Positions 9,701 to 17,463 of a stretch of DNA of 34,222 bases are shown here, piece by piece (positions within the stretch are counted from its first letter, which is position 1; each line of letters opens with the position of its first letter). The notes beneath the pieces are model-generated. The model saw only the letters and a list, made by a program, of their open reading frames with translations. It did no database searches and was not told where the DNA came from. Position numbers and translations under genes: made by a program. The DNA comes from Chrysophaeum taylorii (Eukaryota > Sar > Pelagophyceae > Pelagomonadales > Pelagomonadaceae): NCBI GenBank assembly GCA_029834535.1, contig JAQMWT010000625.1:1-34222 (forward strand). The letters are read 5' to 3'.

Positions 9701-10871
9701 CCGCGAGCTTTATCTCCATTTGCTTCGCTTCCTGGTTGAGGGCGGCGTAATTGTTCTTGAGTTGTCGCATGGCCCGAGGGTCCGATTTCTTCAGTCGGTT
9801 CCTCTCCCGAAACTCGGCCGCCGCCGCAGCCTGTCTCGCCGCCTCGTTCGACTGGGCCTTGGTCGCGTTGAGCTCGTCGATGGCTCGCTGCAGCCTCGCG
9901 GCATCGCGGTCGCGCTGCTTCTCATTGGAGGCCTGGTGGCGTTCGATGCGGACCTGGAGCCGTGCCTCCCGACGTGCGGCATCCCGGACCTCGTCCTCGT
10001 ACTTCCACTTGGCCTCGAGACGCGCCGCGTCTGCCTTGGCGGCCGCCATTTCCGCGGCGAAGGCGTCGGCGTGGGCTTCTTTCGTCTCGCGTTCGGCGGT
10101 GACAGAGCGAGAGTGCTGAGCCGTCTTGGCCGCCGTGAGCTTGTCGACCGTGCTCCGGAGTTTCGACACCTCCTTCTCGAGCTCCGAGATCCGCACATTC
10201 GAGTCCGACGACGACGACAGTGTGGAGATAACCGATGACCCACTCGATCCAAGCGTCGGACGCGCTGGCCGTCCGGGTGGTAGTCGCCGAATCGGGGGGG
10301 TGTCGTTCTCCTTGTCGGGCTTGGCCTTGACGTGGGAGAACGGGACGCGGATCTCTCCCTGCTGAATCGTTTTCACGTCGTATGACTCGACCCGACACAC
10401 AGTGTTGTTGTAGATTAGGCCCAGGACAACGCCGTTGCCGCCCTGGATGTTGTGCCCCGCCGAGAAGTCGTGCTCGATGAGGACCTCGTCCCCGCTGCGG
10501 ATGGTTGTCTTGAGAGTCCTAGTTAGCGACGCGGAGATCCGGGCGAGAACGGCCTTCGCGCCCTTCGTCGTGTGTAGCTTGCTCGGGGTGAAGTCGTCCC
10601 GGCACATTTTCGAGCACACGTAGAACTTGTCGGGCAGCTCGCCCTCGATATTCAGGAGTCGCTCCAGGTCGAGCGGCTGGCCCCTGGCCGTCTCGTCGGC
10701 GTCGAGCCTCGCTACGCAGCACACGCACTCTCCCCTCAAGAGGTTTTTTCGCCGTTGACGTTTGGCAGCGGGTTTTTTCGACACTTTCGTCAACTCAGCC
10801 GGGACCGAAGGGTCCACAGGGGTTACAGAAGGACCCGGGGCCGACTCTTTGCTCGTTTCGGCCGATTCCAT
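6729..10871 (-). CDS. Large DDE-type transposase-like protein with zinc finger, SH3-like, coiled-coil and Tudor-like parts
   Basis: Removing a 37-bp intron (8860-8896) and adding one base in the G6 run at 8058-8063 gives a continuous frame of about 1368 aa from the ATG at 10871. Numbering from an upstream in-frame ATG at 10934: basic NLS-like KKPAAKRQRRK (53-63); cysteines C70, C73, C107, C111 as a zinc finger; SH3-like stretch GDEVLIEHDF...GVVLGLIYNN (148-200); coiled coil about 250-440. The catalytic region has VDAATDASPLDG (Asp533), IVTDNAS (Asp627), then C-x2-H in HGNCQRHLG, and late NSNEVEGEFGVLKYYN with a candidate acidic residue, an order seen in RNase H-fold transposases with an inserted helical domain. 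The C-terminus has a Tudor/Agenet-like VGSRVEVLWEL...GCYWMPGTIEAV, then an acidic tail. The DDE assignment is inference from motif order; the superfamily is unknown. Confidence 0.65.
8860..8896 (-). other. Probable 37-bp spliceosomal intron in the transposase gene
   Basis: On the minus strand GTACGT opens and GAGCAG closes a 37-base segment. Its removal joins CQRHLG to NTWLDGGAAEEAKML without a break and restores the downstream frame. Left unspliced, the frame runs into unrelated basic sequence. Length, GT-AG ends and the clean join support an intron. An insertion or deletion of the same size cannot be excluded without RNA. Confidence 0.65.
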
Positions 10872-10996
10872 GGGCGGAACGCCGATTTTGTGATTTTGCA
10901 GGCTATGTTTGAAACATAGCCTGAGACAATCCACTTTTGAATGAGGGTTTCTCGTTTGGTGTTCGAAATGTAGGCTAGGGCCTAGTTTTGAGCTTT

Positions 10997-11010
10997 CTTA
11001 TCCGACCCTA
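10997..11010 (-). repeat. Right terminal inverted repeat of the DNA transposon
   Basis: CTTATCCGACCCTA, the exact reverse complement of 6351-6364. Helitron-type sequence (ATGAAGGATGTGGGTGGG) resumes directly after it. Confidence 0.9.
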
Positions 11011-11850
11011 ATGAAGGATGTGGGTGGGTTTGTGGGGTATGAGGGATGTGCCTGACGGGCGGTGATAAGTACGCGGGACCTAGTCGGGGTCATCGCCGAG
11101 GCGTGGGGCAGGCGAAGAGAGGACGGGCCCCGCCCGTCGGTCGTACGCATGCTGCCGCCGGACGTATGTGCGACGAAGGGTGACGTCCTGCTGCAGTGCT
11201 GGGATTTGTTTGTCCCTCGATTTAGGGTAAGGATCAGGTAGGCCCGCGAGCCAGGCAGGCATTGATCATCCGAGCCGTCTACGGCGACCTCGCAGACTGT
11301 TTCCACGACCCGCGGCGGCTCTTTCGGCGCGCCATTCTCACGCCCCGTCGAAACGATGTTGTCGATGCTGACAACGCGCGCATGACCGCGGCCTTTTTTT
11401 CCCGGAGACGAGGCGTCGGAGTTCATTTCGGCAGACTAGGTTGGGTCGGAAGACGACGCCTCGCTCTCAAGAGTTTTGAACTCCCTGACAACCAACGGCA
11501 TGCTGACTTTGATCGCGAGCTTAAAGTCTTCGCAACCTCGACCCGTCGCACGGCCACTGCAACGGTACCAGATACATGATCGATCGTGTCGTTGTCACCG
11601 AGGCTCCTCCAACCTGTATCCCTTAAGGCCCGCCGACGCCAAACGATCACCAAGAGCCAGGGCCAGCCGCCCCGCGAGGTCGGCGTCCTCTTGGCGAAGC
11701 CCGTCTACTGCCACGTCCAGCTCTACGTGGCTCTCTGTCGATCGGCAACCCCGAGGATATCCTCTTCTGGGTCGACGACTCCACCCTACCCCACACGTGC
11801 TGCGCAATACCGATAAGACCCCTCCCGGCGTCTACACGCGCACTATAGGT
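11011..11850 (+). pseudogene. Helitron Pif1-type helicase C-terminal remnant in H1
   Basis: The plus strand encodes VYGDLADCFHDPRRLFRRAILTPRRNDVVDADN (split here only as landmarks VYGDL, RRAILTPRRN and VVDADN), matching the late Helitron helicase block in which a VYPDL motif is followed by RAILTPxNxxVxxIN. Further on come CNGTRYMIDRVV and a frameshifted match to the motif VI block (compare INKSQGQ and LYVALCR in H2). Only the last part of the helicase is present; Rep and the Walker A/B motifs are absent, so it is non-autonomous and several frames are needed. Bases 11011-11210 are H1 sequence with no recognised coding match. Confidence 0.75.
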
Positions 11851-12211
11851 TAACTTACTGGGACCAGGTAAACTTACAGGAACCAGGTGAACTTACTGGG
11901 GTTAGAGATTGGGACTAGGTGAACTTAGTGACCAGGTGAACTTACTGAGACCAAGTGTGAACTTACTGGGGCTTTTAGAGTAAACTCGAAGCTTAGCGGC
12001 GTGTGCGAATCAAAGCGCCTTAGATTGGCGGGGGTGAGAGCGACGAGCTCAAAGGAGAGTGCGTGTGGGTTTACGCCGAACTTACTGGGGTTAGAGATTG
12101 GGTTTACGCCGAATTTGCTGGGGTTAGAGATTGGGACCAGGTGAACTTACTGGACCAGGTGTACTGGGGTTGGAGATTGGGACTAGGTGAACTTACTGGC
12201 CTGCACTTGTT
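11850..12211 (+). repeat. Minisatellite at the 3' end of H1
   Basis: Imperfect tandem copies of a unit close to GGACCAGGTGAACTTACTGG alternate with GGGTTAGAGATTGGGACTAGG spacers, broken by a unique stretch at about 11975-12070. The array ends in GGCCTGCACTTGT at the element edge. The same array occurs inverted at 13633-13975. Tandem repeats near the 3' end are known from several Helitron and Helentron families. Confidence 0.8.
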
Positions 12212-12991
12212 TGCATCTAAATCGAACTGGTCCTGGTCGCGACCATCAAGAACCAATTCAAACGCTTCAGTCTTCAATCCGGAGGTTGATCGCCGATCCT
12301 TGCTGCGATCATGTTTAGCTAGCGCGCTGGCGAACCGGTCAGTGAAGTCCATGAGGAACTTCTGGTTGTCGACCTTCCCGTCGTCATGCGTCTCCTCCTT
12401 AGTCTCGTAATCATCGTCGTCGTAGCGCGGCTTCCTAACTTTCGCGCGTGTTCGTGTAGGCGGCGGTTCATCCTCGGGTCGGGATCCCGGGCTGCTCGCT
12501 CGCCTCAAGCGACTCGGCGTACGTAATTCGTCCCTCTCTTGGGTCAATAGCTCTACTCGATCTTGGAGTTCTTCTGATCGGGCTTTTGCTTTCCGTAGTT
12601 GCTCTCGCAGTTCGTATAACTCCTCTCGGCGTAGTCGTTCCTTTCGCTCATTTTCTTCTGCTATCTGCTGTAGAAGTCTCTCTTGCGCGCGTTCGTTTTC
12701 TCGGCGTAACTCGCGTAGATGAGCTTCGTAAAACTCGTTCATGCTCGTTGCATCTGTGCTTCGTGCACGTGTTGACTGGGCTGTCGGTTGCCTCTCCTGC
12801 GGCGCTTCCAACGGCTCATCGCCGTCGTAGTCCAGCTCTTCTTCATCGTCATCATCCTCGGTAGCATAGTCCGTATCCGCATTATCATCAACTTCATCTT
12901 CATCATCATCGTTCCGCTCGTTCGTCCCCTCGGGACGACAAGAAGGTTCGGGTTCTCGTATCTGCTCGTCAGCAGCATCATCGTCCTCCAT
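12212..12991 (-). pseudogene. gypsy-1 gag N-terminal domain (middle piece)
   Basis: Starts at MEDDDAADEQIREPEP (12991) and matches gypsy-2 from about 31103. Order: an acidic D/E-rich leader, a coiled coil (MNEFYEAHLRELRRENERAQ and the following arginine/glutamate helix, through EELQDRVELLTQERDEL), a basic linker ending TRTRAKVRKPRYDDDDYE, then FLMDFTDRFASALAKHDRSK. It ends at QFDLDA, where H1 cuts in; the next gag residues (DAVMSTIADD) resume at 6285. The coiled coil probably drives Gag assembly (inference). Frame is intact across this piece. Confidence 0.85.
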
Positions 12992-13632
12992 ATCGGCTCC
13001 GGCTCGCTCTAATCGGCCAAAGTCAGAACGGGTCCAAAATGGTTGAGTCGTCGTCGTTCTCGTGTTCCTCCGACTCTGGGACCTCTACTCGTCCACGTCA
13101 CGCGTAATATCGTCGCCGCGTGCGTCTTCCACCGACTGATCTATCAGTTCCGGTGGGCGGCAGAATTCGTCTCTGCCCGGCAATCAATGCCTCAGTGAGC
13201 TGCGATCTCAATCCGCTCGCCTGCGGCAGCGGTACCCGGGTTGCGCGTCGGCTCGAACCGATCCGCGCGACGTCACCTCCGACGACTAACGTATCCGGCC
13301 GGGGAACTTTCCCACGGCGATGGTCCCTCTTGAGCTCTTCGTCGGCGCGCTTGATCAGGGCGCGCACGGTTTGTCCGGACCGTGTAGAGAATGCAAGATG
13401 CACTCGTCCGCTGCGACTGATATGTTCGCTCGACTCTCGTATTCCTCAGCCACCTGTGGCGTTACAGGAAATTACGCCTACCTGGCTCACCTTCAAATCT
13501 AGGCTCGCCGCTCGCGTCCGTGCCCTTTATGGAGTCACTGGACGAGGAAGGCCGCTCTCTCGCCACACAATCACAAATAACTCCCGTGCCTGGTCCTCAC
13601 AACTTGAGGATCGGCTGTTGCTTTATGATTAA
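12992..13632 (-). pseudogene. gypsy-1 leader and ORF upstream of gag
   Basis: Matches gypsy-2 at about 30467-31102. An open stretch (13403-13098) reads MHLAFSTRSGQTVRALIKRA, then EELKRDHRRGKVPRPD, VPLPQASGLRSQLTEAL and AGQRRILPPTG. An extra base then shifts it out of the frame that ends VDE-stop in the other copy. The codon at the gag ATG of gypsy-2 (31010) is AGG here, so gag in this copy would start at the later ATG (12991). No known domain is recognised; it may be an N-terminal Gag extension or a separate small protein. Confidence 0.6.
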
Positions 13633-13975
13633 GACAAGTGCAGGCCAGTAAGTTCACCTAGTCCCAATCTCTAACCCCAGTAAGTTCACCTGGTCCCAGT
13701 AAGTCCACCTGGTCAGTAAGTTCACCTAGTCCAAATCTCTAACCTCAGTAAGTTCGGCGTAAACCCTTTCGTGCTCACACCCACTCCTTCGAGCTCGTCG
13801 CTCTCGCCTCCGCCAATCTAAGCTGCTTTGATCCGCACACCCCGCTAGCCTTTGAGTTTACTCTAAAACCCCCAGTAAGTTCACCTGGTCCCAGTAAGTT
13901 CACCTGGTCACTATATTCACCTAGTCCCAATCTCAAACCCCAGTAAGTTCACCTGGTCCCAGTAAGTTCACCTAC
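13633..13975 (-). repeat. Minisatellite at the 3' end of H2
   Basis: Tandem CCAGTAAGTTCACCTGGTCC units alternate with CTAGTCCCAATCTCTAACCC spacers. It is the inverted counterpart of 11850-12211, including the unique stretch with CGCCTCCGCCAATCTAAG in the middle. Confidence 0.8.
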
Positions 13976-14620
13976 AGTGCGCGTGTAGACGCCGGGAGGG
14001 GGCTTATAGGTATTGCGTAGCACGTGTGGGGTAGGGTGGAGTCGTCGACTCAGAAGAGTATATCCTCGGGGTTGCCGATCGACAGAGAGCCACGTAGAGC
14101 TCGACGTGACAGAAGACGGGCTTGTGCAAGAGGACACCGACCTCGCGGGCCGTCTGGCCCTGGCTCTTGTTGATCGTTTGGCGTCGGCGGGCCTTAAGGG
14201 ATACAGGTAGGAGGAGCCACGGTGACACGACACGATCGATCACGTATCTGGTACCGTTGCAGTGGCCGTGCGACGGGTCGAGTTTGCGAAGACTTTAAGC
14301 TCGCGATCAAAGTCAGCATGCCGTTGGTTGTCAGGGAGTCGAAAACTCGACTGTAAAGAGCGAGGCGTCGTCTTCCGACCCAACCTAGTCGGCCGAAAAG
14401 AACTCCGACGCCTCGTCTCCGGGAAAAAAAGGCCGCGGTCATGTGTGCGTTGTCAGCATCGACAACATCGTTTCGACGGGGCGTGAGAATGGCGCGCTGA
14501 AAGAGCCGCCGCGGGTCGTGGAAATAGTCTGCGAGGTCGCCGTAGACGGCTTGGAGGATCAATGGCTGGCTCGCGGGCCTACCTGATCCGCACCCTAAAT
14601 CGGGGGACAAACAGACAAAC
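13976..14620 (-). pseudogene. Helitron helicase C-terminal remnant in H2
   Basis: Frames on the minus strand give AVYGDLADYFHDPRRLFQ, RAILTPRRNDVVDADN and, in another frame, RRQTINKSQGQTAREVGVLL followed by VFCHVELYVALCRS. The latter is the conserved final block of Pif1/Helitron helicases (TINKAQGQ...VGVYL...VFSHGQLYVALSR). It is better preserved than in H1. Frameshifts separate the blocks and the ATPase Walker motifs are missing, so this is a relic. Confidence 0.8.
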
Positions 14621-14656
14621 AGACAAACAGACAAACATCTGTCGATTAGTAGTAAG

Positions 14657-14813
14657 GATATTATCGAATCACATAAATCAGGGTGATACATGTCAAGGAA
14701 AAGGGAGATGATGTCATAGAGAAAACTGACATCATCAGAACGGAGTAGGGTGCCCCCGATAAGGGGGGCCCTAAATGAGGGGTAAGCCTTAGGAAGCGGG
14801 AGTTTCCGCCACA
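14657..14813 (-). repeat. Start of the gypsy-1 5' LTR
   Basis: Begins TGTGGCGGAAACTCCCGC (minus strand, from 14813) and matches gypsy-2 from 30304 through the H2 insertion point. The shared start, with unrelated sequence outside it (14814 up and 30303 down), marks the outer element edge. The LTR's 3' boundary cannot be set because neither 3' LTR is in the window. Confidence 0.7.
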
Positions 14814-14862
14814 ACAGCAACGCCAGTCCAGAAGAAGAATAAAAGGGGCGACATGGTGGCCG

Positions 14863-15498
14863 ATGACTCGGCTCATCATCTCTGTCCTTTGTAGGAGGAG
14901 TTTCCCGGTCCCGAAGTGCTTGCTCCTGGACGAGGTCGCCACCAACGAGAAGAAAAAGGAGAACGTCATTGAATCTATCGCGAAGCTCATGAACCTCGAG
15001 AACGAGCTCCCGACGAAAACGTTCTTCGAGACCGACGAAGCCGGCAACAAGATCCCTCTCTCACAGATGGACCACGCCGCTGTCGGCGCTGCTCTGCGCC
15101 AATACGAGCACAACTTCGACCCGCCAGCCGGACCGACGGGGCGCGAGTTGCTTGCGACGCTCCGCCGGAAGAAACTCGCGCCCACATCTCCGCTGCAAAA
15201 CCACCCAGGAGACGACAAAGGGATGCAACGGCAAGGTGGGCGATCTCATTCGCAAGCTGGGAAAAGGCTACTTCAAAGGAATCGTTGGGAACGAAGGCGT
15301 CTTCGCCAAGTACCACGACCCCGGCGATACCGATACCATCTGCACCGACGACCCCATGGAGTCAATGGAGACTTGAGTTCGATGAAAGATGACAATATCG
15401 GGGGAATCGAGGGGAACTGGTTGAAGGACATATACCACACTTGTACACTTAAGCTTTCCAGTGACGCTCTTTGGGAGCCGAGTCAAAACTTCAAATAG
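14863..15498 (+). other. Unrecognised ORF, possibly a gene fragment
   Basis: One frame reads CLLLDEVATNEKKKENVIES, then LMNLENELPTKTFFETDEAG and HNFDPPAGPTGRELLATLRR. After about 15220 the likely continuation moves to the frame GKVGDLIRKLGKGYFKGIVG, then FAKYHDPGDTDTICTDDPM, stopping at 15376. The composition looks like ordinary globular protein rather than retrotransposon sequence, but I recognise no family. It lies directly outside the gypsy-1 LTR, so it could be a host exon or a piece of another element. A splice junction could replace the frame change. Confidence 0.4.
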
Positions 15499-15621
15499 AG
15501 GGCCTAGTTTCAGACCTAGGGGGCGCACAGGTCGGGTGATTAATGCGTTCGCGAAACCGTCGTCGCCAGCTCAGTATAATGCATACTAAACGTATCGCAA
15601 AAAACGGGAAGTTCAATGTGC

Positions 15622-15712
15622 GTCCCCTGCGTCTGTCTGTCTTTAAAGGTCGACTGCTAAGAGGAGGGGGGGGGGGGTGCAGAAAGGATGTGTGTGGTTT
15701 TGTGGGGTAGGA
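15622..15712 (+). repeat. H3: Helitron-like 5' fragment, paralogous unoccupied site for the DNA transposon
   Basis: TCTGTCTGTCTTTAAAGG, then TCGACTGCTAAGAG, a G-rich 19-bp stretch including a G12 run, then AAGGATGTGTGTGGTTTTGT. This matches both flanks of the DNA transposon in H1 (6310-6350 and 11014-11045). The rest of the element is absent; copia-A sequence follows. Confidence 0.75.
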
Positions 15713-16330
15713 GGTAGAGATAGAAAATTCGATTTAGGGTTAGTACCCCATATCCTAGGGTTAACCCTCTCTTATTCTCACTTTTAATTCAGAAAAATGC
15801 AGTGTTATTCACACCGTGCTGTCCTCGTTGTTAGAGCACAGGACGAGGGTAGACTACCACTGCTCTCACTCTGCTGAAGGGTAACACAGTTGTGATTACT
15901 GTTCTCTAGGTCACGGGCACCAGTCCGGTCTCAGCAGAGTACCAGGATTTCCAGTCGAGTTCCGCTCCCTGACGTTCCTGAACCAAAACAAGATTTAACA
16001 AATCAATAACTCCAAAAGGAGTTTCAGCAACATGCTCAAGCATTGAAAGATCAAGAAGCTCGCTTAGAGGCAAAGCATAAAAGGGGACTGCAAGCACAAG
16101 CTCTAGCGAACGACGCTCGCTTCCAAGCACTCGAAGCTAGATTTAATGCAATGCAGCCACCACCTGCCGTCGCCGCGGCGACTGCTCCCCCCACTCCAGC
16201 TCAACAAGACCCCAAGAACAAGGCCAGCACCTTCAGTGGCCCGCCAAGCTCGGTCCTCAAGTCCATGGACGGCGCTCAAGTCACCCCCCAAATGCTCTCG
16301 TTTCGCGTTGCAGAGTATTCCGCTAGGCAG
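15713..16330 (+). pseudogene. copia-A: truncated LTR and gag 5' fragment
   Basis: 15713-15920 resembles the LTRs at 17139 and 26697 (GATAGAAAATTCGATTTAGG, CACCGTGCTGTCCTCGTTG, CTACCACTGCTCTCAC). The leader CACGGGCACCAGTCCGGTCT matches that of copia-B. A gag frame to about 16330 reads QQHAQALKDQEARLEAKHKR (coiled coil), then PPPAVAAATAPPTPAQQDPK and SVLKSMDGAQVTPQML, after which similarity to copia-B gag stops. The coiled-coil start differs from copia-B, so this is a related but separate family. Confidence 0.75.
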
Positions 16331-17138
16331 TGGTTAGATCACTGAGAGACCATCCCGTCTCACCGCGTGAGTCTGGCAAAAAGGTAGGTTTCAGGGAACC
16401 CAGGCAGTGGTCCCCCTAGCCTCTTCACACGACAGACGATACATAGCAACACATCAGGGTAACATGTAATTACTACGTACCTGCGGGGCGCGCTAGACCA
16501 TGATGATGAGCGTGAACACATATCGGAGGACTCATTCCTATGGCCACTCTCGCTATTCGCCTTTCGAACCGTCATTGGTCTGTTGTACACTTCACGACTG
16601 CCTGACCCGTGATCCCTACTATTGTTATCAGTTAGACCGCCCGCTATACTACGAGGATCCCTCAGCCACTTAGGATTTATCCACCCGCACGCACCGTCGT
16701 CCTGTGTCACGGAACACCCACGACTTAATGCATGCAACTCTCGTATTCGACGATGACACTCGTACACTCGCTTATTCTTCACGATGTTGTCATTACATCC
16801 TCCTTTCATCAGTCACTGAACAAGATGATGTTCTGATCTCTAGTACTGAATTTGCCGTATTTCACCATTAGCCCACCTATCATCTTCTTCCACGTCCCCT
16901 CTTCTTTACGATCGATGCTTTTCCCCTTTTCGATTATTCGCCTCCTCTTGCATTCTCCTTTTCACTTTGTTTCCCCTCTCTACCTATTCCACGTTCTACA
17001 TTGCGCTCTTTCTCCTTTCTCACTCACACTCCCCTGCTACGTCGCTCTACTCTATCTCTCTCGTGCACTTCGCACACTTCTCGTTCCACGGCTCCTCACA
17101 ACTCAACGTCTATTTGTCTTTGGCCAGACATTGTTTTG
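16331..17138. other. Intergenic stretch, no gene seen; contains one dispersed repeat
   Basis: No frame with recognisable protein. 16468-16532 (CTACGTACCTGCGGGGCGCG, then CTAGACCATGATGATGAGCG) recurs at about 30108-30170. The remainder is pyrimidine-rich on the plus strand toward 17100. Confidence 0.5.
16468..16532 (+). repeat. Dispersed ~60-bp repeat, copy 1
   Basis: Shares GGGGCGCGCTAGACCATGAT and flanking bases with 30108-30170, with few differences. Both lie downstream of copia gag fragments, so it may be internal or 3' sequence of that family. Confidence 0.6.
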
Positions 17139-17390
17139 TTTGTTCCAGATTTTCGCTCATCACCGAGTTCAATCTGCGAGGGCGTAAAGATATAAAATTC
17201 GATTTAGGGTTAGTACCACCCCCCCCCATACTCACACTCACGCCCAATCACCAATAAAATCACTGTGTCGAACACCGTGCCGCTCTTTGTGTCGTTAGGT
17301 ACAGGGCGTCAGAGTGGCGCTACCACTGCCATCGTTCTCTACCAGGAGCACAGTGATTCTTTCCTGTCTCTACTAGGTATACGGGCACCA
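17139..17390 (+). repeat. copia-B 5' LTR (approximate limits)
   Basis: Starts near TGTTCCAGATTTTCGCTC; the 3' counterpart starts TGATCCAGATTCTGCTCG at 26697. The two share AGTTCAATC, GAGGGCG, AAATTC and the CACCGTGC block but differ widely between. The right edge is before CGGGCACCAGTCCGGTCTC, which is also found after the copia-A LTR and may include the primer-binding site. Confidence 0.6.
17191..17198 (+). promoter_or_regulatory. Candidate TATA box in the copia-B 5' LTR
   Basis: TATAAAAT, about 270 bases before the gag ATG. The matching place reads TAGAAAAT in copia-A and in the 26697 LTR, so only this copy keeps the box. Confidence 0.4.
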
Positions 17391-17463
17391 GTCCGGTCTC
17401 GGTAGAGTACAGGATTCCCAGTTGAGTTCCGCTCTCTGACGTTCCTGAACCAACAAGAACAAG

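Larger units (their letters stand above)
6351..11010 (-). mobile_element. 4.66-kb TIR DNA transposon with multidomain transposase
   Basis: It begins TAGGGTCGGATAAG at 6351 and ends with the exact reverse complement CTTATCCGACCCTA at 11010. After the 14-bp match the repeats fade (GAACTC versus AAAGCTC). It interrupts Helitron-type sequence: the left flank (TTTAAATGTCGACTGCTAAGAG) and right flank (AAGGATGTGGGTGGGTTTGTGG) lie about 19 bp apart in a related copy at 15622-15712. A TA duplication is possible if the repeats start at GGGTCGG; no longer duplication is seen. The single gene inside runs leftward. The superfamily is not identified. Confidence 0.85.
6286..12211 (+). mobile_element. H1: Helitron-derived element inserted in gypsy-1 gag, itself carrying a DNA transposon
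   Basis: The left edge is a switch from gypsy sequence (...CACGGCATC) to CTAACTACTAATCGACAG at 6286. The right edge is GGCCTGCACTTGTT, then gypsy resumes (TGCATCTAAATC). Without the DNA transposon at 6351-11010 the element is about 1.27 kb. It shares both ends, the helicase remnant and the minisatellite with H2. Both copies sit at an ATC^T site with no evident target-site duplication, which fits rolling-circle insertion. The ends lack the canonical 5'-TC and CTRR-3', so this is a variant or a degraded Helitron-type element. Confidence 0.75.
13633..14656 (-). mobile_element. H2: second Helitron-derived copy, inserted near the 5' end of gypsy-1 in opposite orientation to H1
   Basis: Read on the minus strand it starts CTTACTACTAATCGACAGATG (14656 down) and ends GGCCTGCACTTGTC (13633). 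The gypsy flanks ATAATATC and TTAATCATAAAGC are contiguous in gypsy-2 (30459-30475), which dates H2 after gypsy-1. It has the same helicase remnant and minisatellite as H1, but lacks most of the ~200 bp after the (GTTT)n-like start, either by deletion or because it was a shorter source copy. Both copies lie at ATC^T with no visible target-site duplication. Confidence 0.8.
1..14813 (-). mobile_element. gypsy-1: Ty3/gypsy LTR retrotransposon, 5' LTR to RT, split by nested insertions
   Basis: Three minus-strand blocks (14813-14657, 13632-12212, 6285-1) line up end to end with one continuous copy on the plus strand at 30304-34222. The joins fall where that copy reads straight through, so this is one element cut by insertions H2 (13633-14656) and H1 (6286-12211). 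Reading order is LTR start, 5' ORF, gag with zinc knuckle and SR-rich tract, protease, DNA methyltransferase, reverse transcriptase start. The 3' part lies beyond base 1. A retroposon at 4164-4560 interrupts gag further. Several frame breaks mean the copy is dead. Protease before RT, with a gypsy-type RT, supports the Ty3/gypsy assignment; no integrase is visible in the window, so RT-IN order is not tested. Confidence 0.88.

Noticed and set aside
8736..10238. 500-codon plus-strand open frame antisense to the transposase
   Set aside because: Rich in Arg/Leu/Val as expected for the reverse strand of a GC-rich coding region; no domain, and the minus strand explains the sequence.
6351..11010. Assignment of the DNA transposon to hAT, KDZ/Zisupton or Tc1/mariner
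   Set aside because: The catalytic motifs are compatible with a generic RNase H fold, but inverted repeats, target duplication (at most TA) and domain layout do not allow a named superfamily.
6286..12211. Canonical Helitron with 5'-TC and CTRR-3' ends
   Set aside because: The borders defined by the gypsy empty sites do not show these ends; kept as Helitron-derived on the helicase evidence only.
13633..13975. CRISPR-like array
   Set aside because: Units vary, spacers are themselves repeated, no cas genes, eukaryotic context; it is a minisatellite in a mobile element.
15735..15775. Telomere-like TTTAGGGTTAG and CCTAGGGTTAACCC
   Set aside because: Only one or two imperfect units, repeated at the same place in each copia LTR, so it is LTR sequence and not an interstitial telomere.
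16850..17260. Open frames rich in Leu, Ser and Phe upstream of copia-B
   Set aside because: Caused by a pyrimidine-rich stretch and the LTR; no protein similarity and overlapping in all frames.
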